Of a DNA stretch of 64,000 bases, positions 45,981 to 54,847 are shown in pieces. How positions within the stretch are numbered: position 1 is the first letter of the stretch; every line of letters begins with the position of its first letter. Both the position numbers and the translations under genes were made by a program. Under the pieces are notes generated by a model. The model saw only the letters and a list, made by a program, of their open reading frames with translations, was not told the DNA's origin and searched no databases. Source of the stretch: Bacteroides sp. CAG:545 (GTDB lineage: Bacteria > Bacteroidota > Bacteroidia > Bacteroidales > UBA932); contig HF996009.1 in NCBI GenBank assembly GCA_000432515.1, forward strand, positions 25,003-89,002, read 5' to 3'.

Positions 45981-46886
45981 ATGCCTAAAAGTCTGATTTC
46001 AATCGGCGATTTCTCCAAGGATGAGATTCTCCATATCCTGGACGTCGCCAAGGAATTTGAAAAGAACAGAGAGCAGAACTTCCTCGCGGGAAAAGTCATC
46101 GCCTGTCTGTTCTTCGAACCGTCCACAAGAACGAGGCTCTCATTTGAAGCAGCGGTTAACCGCCTGGGAGCCAGAGTCATAGGTTTTCCTGATTCCAGAA
46201 ATACCAGCGTTTCCAAAGGTGAAACTCTCGAAGACACCATCAAGATCGTCTCCAATTATGTAGATATGATCGTGATGCGTCATCCGATGGAAGGAGCCGC
46301 CGAAATCGCTGCCAAGGTGTCGCCGGTGCCTGTTGTCAATGCAGGTGACGGTTCCAACCAGCATCCTACCCAGACGCTTCTGGACATGTATTCGATAATG
46401 CAGACTCAGGGCAGGCTCGACTGTCTTACCATAAATATGGTAGGTGACCTGAAATACGGCCGTACCGTCCATTCGCTCTCAGAGGCCATGTCTGATTTCT
46501 CTCCGAAGTATGTGTTCACCGCCCCGGATGATCTCAAGATGCCTTCCAAATATCTGAAATACCTGGACAGCAAGCATATACCTTACGAGGAGACCGCTTC
46601 ATTGGAAGAACACCTGAATGACTGCGACATCCTTTATATGACCAGGGTGCAGCAGGAGCGCTTCCCGAGCAAGGAGGATTATGACAAGGTGAAGGACGTC
46701 TATGAACTTCACGCTTCCATGCTTTCCGGCGTGAAACCGAACATGAAGATTCTTCATCCGCTTCCGAGAATCACGGAAATCGCTACCGATGTGGATGATA
46801 CGCCTTACGCATATTATTTCCAGCAGGCGAGAAACGGTATGTATGTCAGAATGGCTGTAATTTCATATCTTCTCGGTTACAGGTAG
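45981..46886 (+). CDS. pyrB: Aspartate carbamoyltransferase catalytic subunit
   Basis: I use the ATG at 45981 (MPKSLISIGDFSKDEIL) because the frame's earlier start is a TTG. The 301-residue enzyme makes N-carbamoyl-aspartate in pyrimidine synthesis. Motifs: the carbamoyl phosphate loop FFEPSTRTRLSFE, then MRHPMEGAAEIA, NAGDGSNQHPTQTLLD, GDLKYGRTVHSL and HPLPRITEI with the aspartate-binding 240s-type loop MTRVQQERF. A regulatory subunit gene (pyrI) usually follows in Bacteroidota; here serC follows instead, so pyrI is either elsewhere or absent. Confidence 0.97.
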   Translation: MPKSLISIGDFSKDEILHILDVAKEFEKNREQNFLAGKVIACLFFEPSTRTRLSFEAAVNRLGARVIGFPDSRNTSVSKGETLEDTIKIVSNYVDMIVMRHPMEGAAEIAAKVSPVPVVNAGDGSNQHPTQTLLDMYSIMQTQGRLDCLTINMVGDLKYGRTVHSLSEAMSDFSPKYVFTAPDDLKMPSKYLKYLDSKHIPYEETASLEEHLNDCDILYMTRVQQERFPSKEDYDKVKDVYELHASMLSGVKPNMKILHPLPRITEIATDVDDTPYAYYFQQARNGMYVRMAVISYLLGYR

Positions 46887-46912
46887 AATTCTTAAGAAAA
46901 TGAAGTATTTTG

Positions 46913-46942
46913 TTGGAAAATAATAAATAATCATTACCTTTA
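46913..46942 (+). promoter_or_regulatory. Promoter of the serC-serA-DUF1015 operon
   Basis: TTG at 46913-46915 and TACCTTTA at 46935-46942 (last base deviates from TAnnTTTG) are 19 bases apart. Transcription would begin inside the palindrome at 46942-46974. Confidence 0.55.
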
Positions 46943-46974
46943 CAACGATTTATATTTTAAATATGAATCGTTGT
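46942..46974 (+). promoter_or_regulatory. Palindrome at the serC transcription start
   Basis: Arms 46942-46957 and 46959-46974 pair over 16 bases (one G-T) around a single base. As DNA this is a possible operator; as RNA it would be a leader hairpin about 25 bases before the serC start. Confidence 0.6.
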
Positions 46975-47000
46975 TATATTTTTAAAAAACACGCAAAACT

Positions 47001-48074
47001 ATGTCAGACGTACACGTTTTCAATGCAGGCCCCTGCCTCCTCCCCCAGCAGGCTATTGACAATTCAATAGAAGCCCTGAAGAATTTCAAGAATACCGGTA
47101 TTTCAGTATTGTCAGTCTCTCACAGATCCAAGGAGTGGGGAGAGGTGATGGATGAAGTCCGCGCGAACTGGAAAGAACTTCTCCACATCCCCGATACCCA
47201 CGAGGTGGTGTTCCTCGGCGGCGGCGCGAGCCTCCAGTTCCTGTATGTGGCCATGAACTTCCTTGGGAACAAGGCGGCCTACCTGGACACGGGCGTCTGG
47301 GCCCACAAGGCATTGCAGCAGGCGCAGGGCCTAGGAAATGCTTATGCATTGGCCTGCTCTTCAGACAAGAACTACTCCTATATCCCTAAGGGCTATGTGA
47401 TACCTGAGGACATCGACTATTTCCATATCACCACGAACAATACCATCTACGGTACCGAGATAAAGGAGGACATTGACTGTCCTGTACCTCTCATTGCGGA
47501 CATGTCGTCAGACATCATGAGCCGTCCGGTGGACGTGAGCAAATATGCGATGATCTATGGCGGTGCGCAGAAGAACGTCGGCCCTGCAGGCGTAGTGTTC
47601 GCCATCATCCGCAAGGACGCGCTCGGAAAAGTCAGCAGATATATCCCGACAATGCTCGACTACCGCACCCATATCGACAAAGAGTCAATGTTCAATACAC
47701 CTCCTGTGTTCTCGATTTTCGTGATGAACGAGACTCTCAAGTGGGTAAAGGACATGGGCGGCGTGGAAGCCATTCACAAGCTGGACGTCGAGAAAGCGGA
47801 CATCCTGTACAAGGAGATTGACAGAAATTCTCTCTTTACCGGAACAGCGGCTGTCGAGGACCGTTCAATCATGAACGTATGCTTCGTCATGGCTCCGGGA
47901 TATGAGGCGCTCCAGGACGAGTTCCTTTCATTCGCGAAAGGCCAGGGAATGGTCGGTCTCAAGGGCCATCGTTCTGTAGGCGGCTTCAGGGCATCCATAT
48001 ACAATGCCTGCACGAAGGAAGATGTGCTCGCGCTCACAGCCTGCATGAAAGAATTCGAGTCAATGAAAAAATAA
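47001..48074 (+). CDS. serC: Phosphoserine aminotransferase
   Basis: A 357-residue PLP enzyme that converts 3-phosphohydroxypyruvate to phosphoserine (serine and pyridoxal synthesis). It begins with FNAGPCLLPQQAI, has SVSHRSKEWGEVMDE, VVFLGGGASLQFLYVAMN, the ADMSSDIMSRPVDVSKY stretch and the PLP lysine in IYGGAQKNVGPAGVVF. The C-terminal GLKGHRSVGGFRASIYNA is conserved. Serine synthesis continues with serA, starting 12 bases downstream, so both are in one operon. Confidence 0.97.
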   Translation: MSDVHVFNAGPCLLPQQAIDNSIEALKNFKNTGISVLSVSHRSKEWGEVMDEVRANWKELLHIPDTHEVVFLGGGASLQFLYVAMNFLGNKAAYLDTGVWAHKALQQAQGLGNAYALACSSDKNYSYIPKGYVIPEDIDYFHITTNNTIYGTEIKEDIDCPVPLIADMSSDIMSRPVDVSKYAMIYGGAQKNVGPAGVVFAIIRKDALGKVSRYIPTMLDYRTHIDKESMFNTPPVFSIFVMNETLKWVKDMGGVEAIHKLDVEKADILYKEIDRNSLFTGTAAVEDRSIMNVCFVMAPGYEALQDEFLSFAKGQGMVGLKGHRSVGGFRASIYNACTKEDVLALTACMKEFESMKK

Positions 48075-48086
48075 CGTCCTGATACA

Positions 48087-49007
48087 ATGAAAGTACTTGT
48101 TGCTACACAGAAGCCTTTTGCTCCGGCGGCAGTGAAAGGCATTGAGGAAATCCTCGTTAAAGCCGGTCATACGGTAACGGTTTTGGAGAAATATGCTGAC
48201 GAAGGTGAACTGATTGCAGCTGTTTCTGATGTTGATGCCATGATCGTACGTTCTGACAAGGTTACTCCTAAAGTTCTTGCGGCTGCAGGAAATCTGAAAA
48301 TCGTGGTTCGTGCAGGAGCCGGATTCGACAACATTGACCTTGCGGAGTCCAAGGCCCGCGGTGTCATCGTCGAGAATACTCCCGGTCAGAACTCGAATGC
48401 GGTGGCTGAGCTGGCGATCGCCATGATGATTTACATGAGCCGTAACCAGTTTACTCCGACGGCCGGTTCAGAGATTTCAGGCAAGAGGCTTGGTATCCAG
48501 GCATTCGGCAATGTCGGCCGTCTGGTCGGCAGGAAAGCTGAGGCATTGGGCATGACGGTATTGGCTACGGACCCGTTCGTGCCAGCTGAGAAAATCGCCG
48601 AGGCCGGCGCGAAACCGGTCGCTACGGTCAAGGAACTTTATGCTGAGTCCGATTTCGTTTCCGTACATATCCCTGCTACCCCTGAGACCATCGGCTCCAT
48701 CGGATATGACCTGATCACATCGATGCCGAAAGGCGCTGTCCTGGTCAATACAGCACGCAAGGAAGTGATAGACGAAGCAGGTCTCGAGAAGGCATTGGAA
48801 GACAGGCCGGACCTCAAATATGTGACGGACGTGGCTCCGGACAATCTCGCTGTCCTCAAGGAGAAATTCGGACTCAGAGTATTTGCCACACCTAAGAAGA
48901 TGGGAGCGCAGACCGCTGAGGCCAATATGAATGCAGGCCTTGCTGCCGCACGACAGATTGTAGCTTATTTTGCTGAAGGATGCACCCGCTTCCAGGTAAA
49001 CAAATAG
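48087..49007 (+). CDS. serA: D-3-phosphoglycerate dehydrogenase, short form
   Basis: A 306-residue NAD-dependent dehydrogenase oxidising 3-phosphoglycerate, the first step of serine synthesis. It shows VRAGAGFDNIDLAESKARGV, the NAVAELAIAMMI helix, a Rossmann loop in RLGIQAFGNVGRLVGRKA and the conserved VNTARKEVIDEAGLEKAL. It lacks C-terminal ACT and intervening domains, so serine feedback is not expected through the usual site. The operon position after serC supports the assignment over other 2-hydroxyacid dehydrogenases. Confidence 0.93.
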   Translation: MKVLVATQKPFAPAAVKGIEEILVKAGHTVTVLEKYADEGELIAAVSDVDAMIVRSDKVTPKVLAAAGNLKIVVRAGAGFDNIDLAESKARGVIVENTPGQNSNAVAELAIAMMIYMSRNQFTPTAGSEISGKRLGIQAFGNVGRLVGRKAEALGMTVLATDPFVPAEKIAEAGAKPVATVKELYAESDFVSVHIPATPETIGSIGYDLITSMPKGAVLVNTARKEVIDEAGLEKALEDRPDLKYVTDVAPDNLAVLKEKFGLRVFATPKKMGAQTAEANMNAGLAAARQIVAYFAEGCTRFQVNK

Positions 49008-49016
49008 TACACGATT

Positions 49017-50261
49017 ATGGTAAGAGTGAAACCGTTTGCGGCGATAAGGCCGCCAAAAGATATTGTGACAGAGGTGGCTGCACCTCCTTATGATGTGCTC
49101 AACTCTGTGGAGGCCAAGAAGATGGCCGGTGAGAAGTCCTTGCTCCACATCACCAAGCCTGAGATAGATTTTGACCCGATTCTGCCGGATCATGATGACA
49201 AGGTCTATGACAGGGCCGTGAAGAATTTCGCCCAGTGGCAGAAGAACGGCTGGCTGGTGCAGGACAAGAAGCCTTGCTACTATGTCTATGCCCAGACTAT
49301 GGAAGGACGCACCCAGTACGGACTGGTGCTATGCGCCCATACCGACGACTATGCTGAGGGCAAGATCAAGAAGCACGAGCTTACACGCAAGGACAAGGAA
49401 GATGACCGTATGGTCCACGTGAAAATCCAGAATGCCAACATCGAACCGGTATTTTTCGCCTATAAGGATAACTCTCAGCTGAACGAGATCGTCTCCAGAA
49501 CAGTGGCAGCTGCTCCTGAGTATTCGTTTACCGACGAGAACGGCTTCGGGCATTCGTTCTGGGTGATCGACGACGACGCTACGATAGAGAGGATTACCGA
49601 TATCTTCACGAACAAGGTCAATGCTTTCTATGTGGCTGACGGTCATCACCGTACAGCTGCCGCTGCCAGAGTCGGCGCAGAGAAGCGTTCCGGCAATGCC
49701 GCTCATACCGGCGACGAGGAATACAACTATTTCATGGCTGTATGCTTCCCTGAAACCCAGCTGAAAATCATTGACTACAACAGAGTCGTGAAGGACTTGA
49801 ACGGTCTTACTCCGGAGCAGTTCCTGTCAGCCCTGGAGGAGGATTTCACTGTCACTCCATATGAAGGAGAAGGGGAGTGCCATCCGTCCCATCTGCACAA
49901 TTTCTCGATGTACCTCGGCGGCAAATGGTATTCCATGGAGACCAAGCCGGGCCGTTATGATGACAATGACCCTATAGGTGTCCTCGATGTTACCATCCTT
50001 TCAAACCTTGTCCTCGACAAGATATTGGGCATTAAGGATCTGAGGACCGACAAGAGAATCGATTTCGTGGGCGGTATCCGTGGACTCGGAGAACTCTCGC
50101 GTCGTGTGGACAGCGGTGAGATGAAGGTTGCCTTCGCTCTCTATCCTGTTTCCATGAAACAGCTTACCGACATTGCGGACAGCGGCAACATCATGCCTCC
50201 TAAGACCACCTGGTTCGAGCCTAAGCTCCGTTCAGGACTGGCTATCCATAAACTGGACTGA
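49017..50261 (+). CDS. DUF1015 family protein
   Basis: A 414-residue protein starting 9 bases after serA. Features of DUF1015 include RVKPFAAIRPPKDIVTEVAAPPYDV at the N terminus (read in pieces), LLHITKPEID, QYGLVLCAHTDDY, the metal-like FYVADGHHRTAAAARVG motif and FVGGIRGLGELSRRVDSGEM near the end. The DGHHR motif recalls ParB-type nucleotide-binding folds. In Bacteroidota and others this gene travels with serA and serC, which suggests a role linked to serine metabolism (serine kinase activity has been reported in related ParB-like proteins), but its reaction here is not known. Confidence 0.88.
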   Translation: MVRVKPFAAIRPPKDIVTEVAAPPYDVLNSVEAKKMAGEKSLLHITKPEIDFDPILPDHDDKVYDRAVKNFAQWQKNGWLVQDKKPCYYVYAQTMEGRTQYGLVLCAHTDDYAEGKIKKHELTRKDKEDDRMVHVKIQNANIEPVFFAYKDNSQLNEIVSRTVAAAPEYSFTDENGFGHSFWVIDDDATIERITDIFTNKVNAFYVADGHHRTAAAARVGAEKRSGNAAHTGDEEYNYFMAVCFPETQLKIIDYNRVVKDLNGLTPEQFLSALEEDFTVTPYEGEGECHPSHLHNFSMYLGGKWYSMETKPGRYDDNDPIGVLDVTILSNLVLDKILGIKDLRTDKRIDFVGGIRGLGELSRRVDSGEMKVAFALYPVSMKQLTDIADSGNIMPPKTTWFEPKLRSGLAIHKLD

Positions 50262-50277
50262 TGCCGCTTAAGGCAAA

Positions 50278-50322
50278 GCAATAAAAAACAGGGCGATGTG
50301 GAATCGTCCTGTTTTTTATTGC
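50278..50322. terminator. Bidirectional terminator between DUF1015 and DUF3127 genes
   Basis: A 20-bp stem (50278-50297 with 50303-50322, one G-T pair) with a 5-base loop. A-rich and T-rich ends serve both strands: DUF1015 ends at 50261 (plus), DUF3127 at 50335 (minus). Confidence 0.9.
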
Positions 50323-50334
50323 GTCAATCTTGAA

Positions 50335-50718
50335 TCAGAATGGCAAGTCGTCGCCTGGCATATCGTCTGCGGTGAGTTCCGGAGCCGGTGAAGGCAGCGG
50401 TTCGGATGGTGCCGGAGCAGGGCCGTAAGCCTGTCCGCCTGCTGCGGCTGAAGAAGTGATTCTCCACGCGCGCAAGTCAGTGTACCACTTTCCGTTATAC
50501 TCTCTGCTTGAGATATTGAAACTTACACGGATCTTCTCTCCGAGACGGAACGAGCCGAGTTCCTTTACTTTGTCAGTGCCCCATACATTGAAGCAGACCT
50601 TGTTAGGGAAATTGCCGTCCTGGTACTCGATTACGAATTCCTGTTTCGCCCAGTCGCCTCTGGCGGATTTGCCGGACTGAACCGCAAGCTTGGTAATAAG
50701 TGTTCCTTCAAGTTCCAT
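50335..50718 (-). CDS. DUF3127 OB-fold protein with SSB-like C-terminal tail
   Basis: A 127-residue protein. The N-terminal 85 residues match DUF3127 (ELEGTLITKL, GDWAKQEFVIEYQDGNFPNK, VSFNISSREYNGKWYTDLRAW), an OB-fold-like domain. A Pro/Ala-rich linker follows and the last residues are DDMPGDDLPF. This ending copies the acidic tip of single-stranded DNA-binding protein (DDIPF-type), which recruits repair proteins. The gene overlaps the stop of the FKBP isomerase gene (TAATG), so the two are coupled, and recQ lies just beyond on the other strand. A role in DNA metabolism is inference. Confidence 0.82.
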   Translation of the reverse strand: MELEGTLITKLAVQSGKSARGDWAKQEFVIEYQDGNFPNKVCFNVWGTDKVKELGSFRLGEKIRVSFNISSREYNGKWYTDLRAWRITSSAAAGGQAYGPAPAPSEPLPSPAPELTADDMPGDDLPF

Positions 50719-51521
50719 TATTTTGCCTCTTCTTCTTCAGTAGCAGCGACTTTGTTTACCTTTACAAGCTCAATATCGAAGATCAATGTGCTGTTAGGCT
50801 CGATTCTGCTCTGTCCGTTCTCGCCATATCCGAGTTCTGAAGGTACGAAGAGTTTGATCTTGCCGCCTTCGCCGATGAGCTGGAGACCCTCTGTCCATCC
50901 CTTGATGACACGGTTGAGAAGCATTCTCACGCCCTCGTCGTTCTTAGGAGACTCGTCGAATACTGTACCGTCAGTAAGAGTACCCTTGTAGTGTACGAAT
51001 ACTGTGTCTGCAGCAGCAGGCTTAACGTCGTTACCAGGCTCTGTGATGATGTACTGGAGACCGCTCTCGGTAACCTGTACGCCTTCAGCCTTTGCGTTCT
51101 TTGCGAGGAACTCTGTCTCTTTCTGCTTGTTGGTAGCTGCAACATAAGCGCGTCTCTTGGAGAGGAACTCATTGAACACGTCGTTCAACAGCTCAGGATC
51201 GATCTTGAACTGCTTTGCGTAAGCAGAGTCACGAGGCTCGCCCTTTGCATTGATGAAATCCTCGATACCTTTTCTCATGAGCTTGTAGTTGAGCTCGTCA
51301 CCGAAGTTGTAACCTTTGATGAAGTAACCGAAGTTGATACCCATGAGGTAGCTGACAGAGTCAACCTCTGACCTGCTTGGCTTCAGGGACTTAGGATCTA
51401 CCGGTTTAACTGTTTTGGTGGAGTCGGCACCGTCAATGGCTGCTTTGTTGCCGCCGTTTGATGTGCAAGATACTGCAAGCGCTACGATGAGTGATGCTGC
51501 GATGAATTTTAATGTTTTCAT
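50718..51521 (-). CDS. FKBP-type peptidyl-prolyl isomerase lipoprotein
   Basis: The start at 51521 opens a lipoprotein signal (LIVALAVSCTSNGG); an in-frame upstream start would add 16 basic residues. The product of 267 residues has an N-terminal FKBP dimerisation-type helical domain (SYLMGINFGYFIKGYNF, LLNDVFNEFLSKRRAYV) and a C-terminal FKBP domain (DTVFVHYKGTLTDGTVFDES, VIKGWTEGLQLIGEGGKIKLFVPSELGYG, LIFDIELVKV). It resembles Mip/FkpA-type isomerases of the cell envelope, helping fold exported proteins. It ends inside the DUF3127 start. Confidence 0.93.
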   Translation of the reverse strand: MKTLKFIAASLIVALAVSCTSNGGNKAAIDGADSTKTVKPVDPKSLKPSRSEVDSVSYLMGINFGYFIKGYNFGDELNYKLMRKGIEDFINAKGEPRDSAYAKQFKIDPELLNDVFNEFLSKRRAYVAATNKQKETEFLAKNAKAEGVQVTESGLQYIITEPGNDVKPAAADTVFVHYKGTLTDGTVFDESPKNDEGVRMLLNRVIKGWTEGLQLIGEGGKIKLFVPSELGYGENGQSRIEPNSTLIFDIELVKVNKVAATEEEEAK

Positions 51522-51584
51522 TTTAGTATAATTATTAAATATCTTTTTCCTCTTCTTCAGCAGCCGCAAATATCGTAATTTTAT

Positions 51585-51614
51585 TTGAAAGTCAGAAATT
51601 TAATGCTAAATTTG
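51585..51614 (+). promoter_or_regulatory. Promoter of recQ
   Basis: TTG at 51585-51587 and TAAATTTG at 51607-51614 are 19 bases apart, giving a leader of roughly 15 bases before the ATG at 51634. Confidence 0.65.
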
Positions 51615-51633
51615 GTTAAATGATTTTTTGCCT

Positions 51634-53838
51634 ATGGGAATTGACTCAGAGCTCATCCACGCTAAACTGAAAGAGTTTTTCGGGTTCTCTTCATTCAAAG
51701 GGGAACAGGAACAGATTATATCCAACCTGCTGCAAGGCAATGATTCATTTGTGATTATGCCGACAGGTGGAGGAAAGTCATTGTGCTACCAGCTGCCTGC
51801 ACTTCTGATGGAAGGCACGGCCATCGTGATTTCCCCGCTGATCGCATTGATGAAAAACCAGGTGGACGCCATCCGCGGTTTCGTGGCGGGAAACGAAGGC
51901 ATTGCACATTTCCTTAACTCTTCATTGACAAAAGCCCAGATTGCGGAGGTTACGGAGGATCTTACTTCCGGAGTGACCAAGCTGCTGTATGTGGCGCCGG
52001 AGAGCCTTACGAAGGAGGAGAACATCGCGATCCTGAGACAGATCCGCATATCTTTCTTCGCCGTGGACGAGGCGCACTGCATTTCCGACTGGGGACATGA
52101 CTTCAGACCTGAATACAGGAAGATCCGTCCTATCGTGGACGAAATCGGCAGGGCCCCGATCATAGCATTGACGGCGACAGCCGCTCCGAAGGTTCAGAAC
52201 GACATCCTGAAGAACCTGGGGATTATGGACGCGCATGTGTTCAAGTCCTCGTTCAACAGGCCGAATCTCTACTATGAAGTACGCGACAAGATAGACCAGG
52301 ACAAGGACATCATCAAGTATATCAAGCAGCATCCCGGAAAGTCGGGCATCATATATTGTCTGAGCCGCAAGAAGGTGGAGGAACTGGCCCAGGTGCTTGT
52401 GATCAATGGTATCCGTGCCGTGCCTTACCACGCCGGCCTGGATGCGAAAGTGAGGGCGGAGAACCAGGACAAGTTCCTGATGGAGGAAGTGGACGTGATC
52501 GTGGCCACCATCGCATTCGGAATGGGTATCGACAAGCCTGATGTGCGGTTCGTCATCCATTACGACGTGCCGAGAAGTCTGGAAGGGTATTATCAGGAGA
52601 CCGGAAGGGCCGGTAGAGACGGTCGGGAAGGTGTCTGCATAGCATATTACAGTTATAAGGATATCCGCAAGCTGGACAAGTTCCTGATGAGCAAACCGGT
52701 GTCCGAGCAGGAAATCGGACGTCAACTGCTCATGGAAATCGAGGCCTACGCAGAGTCGGGTGACTGCCGCAGGAAGCTGCTGCTGAGCTATTTCGGTGAA
52801 GATTATACTCAGGACAACTGTGGTGCTTGTGACAACTGCCTGTCGCCTAAGCCGCGTTTCGATGCGAGAAAGGAGATGGCGATGGTCATCCGTCTGGTAA
52901 ATTCTCTGCCGGAGCATTTCAAGGTGGAACATCTTGCCAATGTGCTGACCGGCATTGCCACGGCGATGATAAAGTCGTACAATCATGACAAGCTTCCGAT
53001 GTTCGGCGCCGGGTCGGACCATCCTGTAAGATTCTGGGAAATGGTTATCCATCAGGGGATTATAAGGCATTTCCTGAAAAGGAACATTGACTCGTACGGG
53101 CTTGTTTCCGTGACTGACGAGGGCCTGGCATTCGCTGCCGCGCCGACCGAACTGATGTTGGCAGCCGACCGCAGCTTTTCCGAGGGCAATGCAGATGATG
53201 ACGATGACGATGACGCTCCTGTTCCGGCGAAAGGCTCCGGCGGAGGCGATATGCAGCTTCTGTCAATGTTGAAGGACCTCAGGCGTGACGAGGGCAAGAG
53301 GCTCCATCTTCAGCCTTGGATAATCTTCAGCGATTCGTCCCTGGAAGACATGTCCATAATGTATCCAGAGACGTTTGACGAGCTCATCAAGTGCCAGGGT
53401 ATCGGCGAGGGCAAGGCGAAGAAATACGGAAAGCCGTTCCTCGAGCTGATTACCAGATATGTTGAGGACAATGAAATCTCCCGTCCGGATGATTTTCTGG
53501 TAAGGTCGATGCCGAACAAGTCTTCGGACAAGATATTCATCATCCAGAGCGTGGACAGGCGTATGGCATTGGAAGATATTGCGGAAGCCCGCAATATGGA
53601 GATGTCTGATCTGCTTTCCGCCATGGAGGGCATCGTGGAGTCCGGCACGAAGCTGAATCTGGATTACTATATCGACAACAATCTGGATGCGGACGTGGCC
53701 GACGAACTCTACGAATGGTTCAGGACTGAAGCCGAGTCCGACTCGCTTGAGGATGCCATCGACGCTCTTGCCGGCGACTATGAAGAGATGGAAATCAGGC
53801 TGGTGCGTATGAAATTCCTCTCCGAGGTGGCGAATTGA
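51634..53838 (+). CDS. recQ: ATP-dependent DNA helicase RecQ
   Basis: I start at the ATG at 51634; an in-frame TTG lies 6 bases upstream. The protein of 734 residues has the helicase core (VIMPTGGGKSLCYQLPA, DEAHCISDWGHDFRPEYR, ALTATAAPKV, GYYQETGRAGRDGREG), the RecQ zinc motif (CRRKLLLSYFGEDYTQDNCGACDNC), a winged-helix domain with a following acidic linker (DDDDDDDAPVP) and an HRDC-like domain (LLSMLKDLRRDEGKR, FDELIKCQGIGEGKAKKYG). About 120 more residues form a C-terminal extension seen in Bacteroidota RecQ. It unwinds DNA in repair and recombination. Confidence 0.95.
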   Translation: MGIDSELIHAKLKEFFGFSSFKGEQEQIISNLLQGNDSFVIMPTGGGKSLCYQLPALLMEGTAIVISPLIALMKNQVDAIRGFVAGNEGIAHFLNSSLTKAQIAEVTEDLTSGVTKLLYVAPESLTKEENIAILRQIRISFFAVDEAHCISDWGHDFRPEYRKIRPIVDEIGRAPIIALTATAAPKVQNDILKNLGIMDAHVFKSSFNRPNLYYEVRDKIDQDKDIIKYIKQHPGKSGIIYCLSRKKVEELAQVLVINGIRAVPYHAGLDAKVRAENQDKFLMEEVDVIVATIAFGMGIDKPDVRFVIHYDVPRSLEGYYQETGRAGRDGREGVCIAYYSYKDIRKLDKFLMSKPVSEQEIGRQLLMEIEAYAESGDCRRKLLLSYFGEDYTQDNCGACDNCLSPKPRFDARKEMAMVIRLVNSLPEHFKVEHLANVLTGIATAMIKSYNHDKLPMFGAGSDHPVRFWEMVIHQGIIRHFLKRNIDSYGLVSVTDEGLAFAAAPTELMLAADRSFSEGNADDDDDDDAPVPAKGSGGGDMQLLSMLKDLRRDEGKRLHLQPWIIFSDSSLEDMSIMYPETFDELIKCQGIGEGKAKKYGKPFLELITRYVEDNEISRPDDFLVRSMPNKSSDKIFIIQSVDRRMALEDIAEARNMEMSDLLSAMEGIVESGTKLNLDYYIDNNLDADVADELYEWFRTEAESDSLEDAIDALAGDYEEMEIRLVRMKFLSEVAN

Positions 53839-53933
53839 AGCCGGCGGCTCGAGCCTGCTCCTCTCGCCTTTTCAGCATTTTCGGATGCGGAGTCACTGCT
53901 CGAGAGCCTCGCTGCGCTTTCACGGCTTAGGGC

Positions 53934-54836
53934 CTACTCATTGGGCAGCATCACTAGCTTGCGCTTCTCGTAATGTGCAAGGTAGCGGAATCCGCAGCTT
54001 TTCAGAATATGTGCGAACCTGTCGAAATGCAGGCCCACGTTCCCGGCATCGTGTGAATCGGAGCCGAGACTGACTATCTCACCTCCAAGTTCACGGTACC
54101 TGTGCAGGATGTTCTCGTCCAAGACCGGTGTCCTGCCTTTCAGCTCCTGATATGTCTTGGTATTGATTTCCAATGCCTTGCCGTTCTCTGCAAGGAATCT
54201 GAGCATCTCGTCCAGTACGTCCGGGAAATCTTTGTACAGGATGCTGGCCTCGGGATACGGGGCATATCTGGTGACATAATCATAGTGTCCCATGATGTCG
54301 AAACGGTCCCCGAGCCAGACGATTTCTTCGTACAATGTCTCGAGATAGTGCCTGTACGCCGTCTTCCAGTCCTTGCCTTCATAGTAGCCGCCCCAGAACG
54401 GGTCCGTACCGTCGAGATAATGCACTGAGGCAATGACTTCGTCGAAACTGTGCTCCTCCAGATGCCTGGCGATTTTCTCCCGCTCGCTTTTCTGGACGCC
54501 TATCTCTATGCCTTTGAACACTTTGAATCCTGTCGGAATTGCGACATCTCCGTTTCCGGGAGCCGCAGCTTTTGCCAGTTCGCCGCAGCCCAGTATTTCT
54601 CCGGAATGGACAAGATCATTGACCCTGTCGATTTCGGCATTGCGCGCGTCCACGTCGAAGACTTCGGAGACGAACGACTCGTATTTGGCCTTTATCGGCG
54701 GCACATAGAAGTCGCAGTGGTCGGTGAAGCAGATGCCGCCCAGCCCTTTCCGGATGGCACTGCATGCGGTCGCTTCCACGCTTGTGCGTTCTCCGTCGAA
54801 GGAAAACTGGCAGTGATTGTGATTGTCGAAAAGCAT
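53934..54836 (-). CDS. PHP-domain phosphatase (HisJ/HisK-like histidinol-phosphatase)
   Basis: A 300-residue protein with the PHP metal-binding pattern: MLFDNHNHCQFSFDGE at the start, GICFTDHCDFY, IEIGVQKSE, SVHYLDGTDPFW, DIMGHYDYV and the C-terminal SLGSDSHDAGNVG. These His and Asp residues bind three metal ions. Members hydrolyse histidinol phosphate or related phosphoesters; without other his genes nearby the substrate stays open. It begins 11 bases after the fhs stop and is cotranscribed with it. The 95 bases to recQ, which converges on it, contain nothing I can name. Confidence 0.82.
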   Translation of the reverse strand: MLFDNHNHCQFSFDGERTSVEATACSAIRKGLGGICFTDHCDFYVPPIKAKYESFVSEVFDVDARNAEIDRVNDLVHSGEILGCGELAKAAAPGNGDVAIPTGFKVFKGIEIGVQKSEREKIARHLEEHSFDEVIASVHYLDGTDPFWGGYYEGKDWKTAYRHYLETLYEEIVWLGDRFDIMGHYDYVTRYAPYPEASILYKDFPDVLDEMLRFLAENGKALEINTKTYQELKGRTPVLDENILHRYRELGGEIVSLGSDSHDAGNVGLHFDRFAHILKSCGFRYLAHYEKRKLVMLPNE

Positions 54837-54847
54837 TGTCCTGACTC

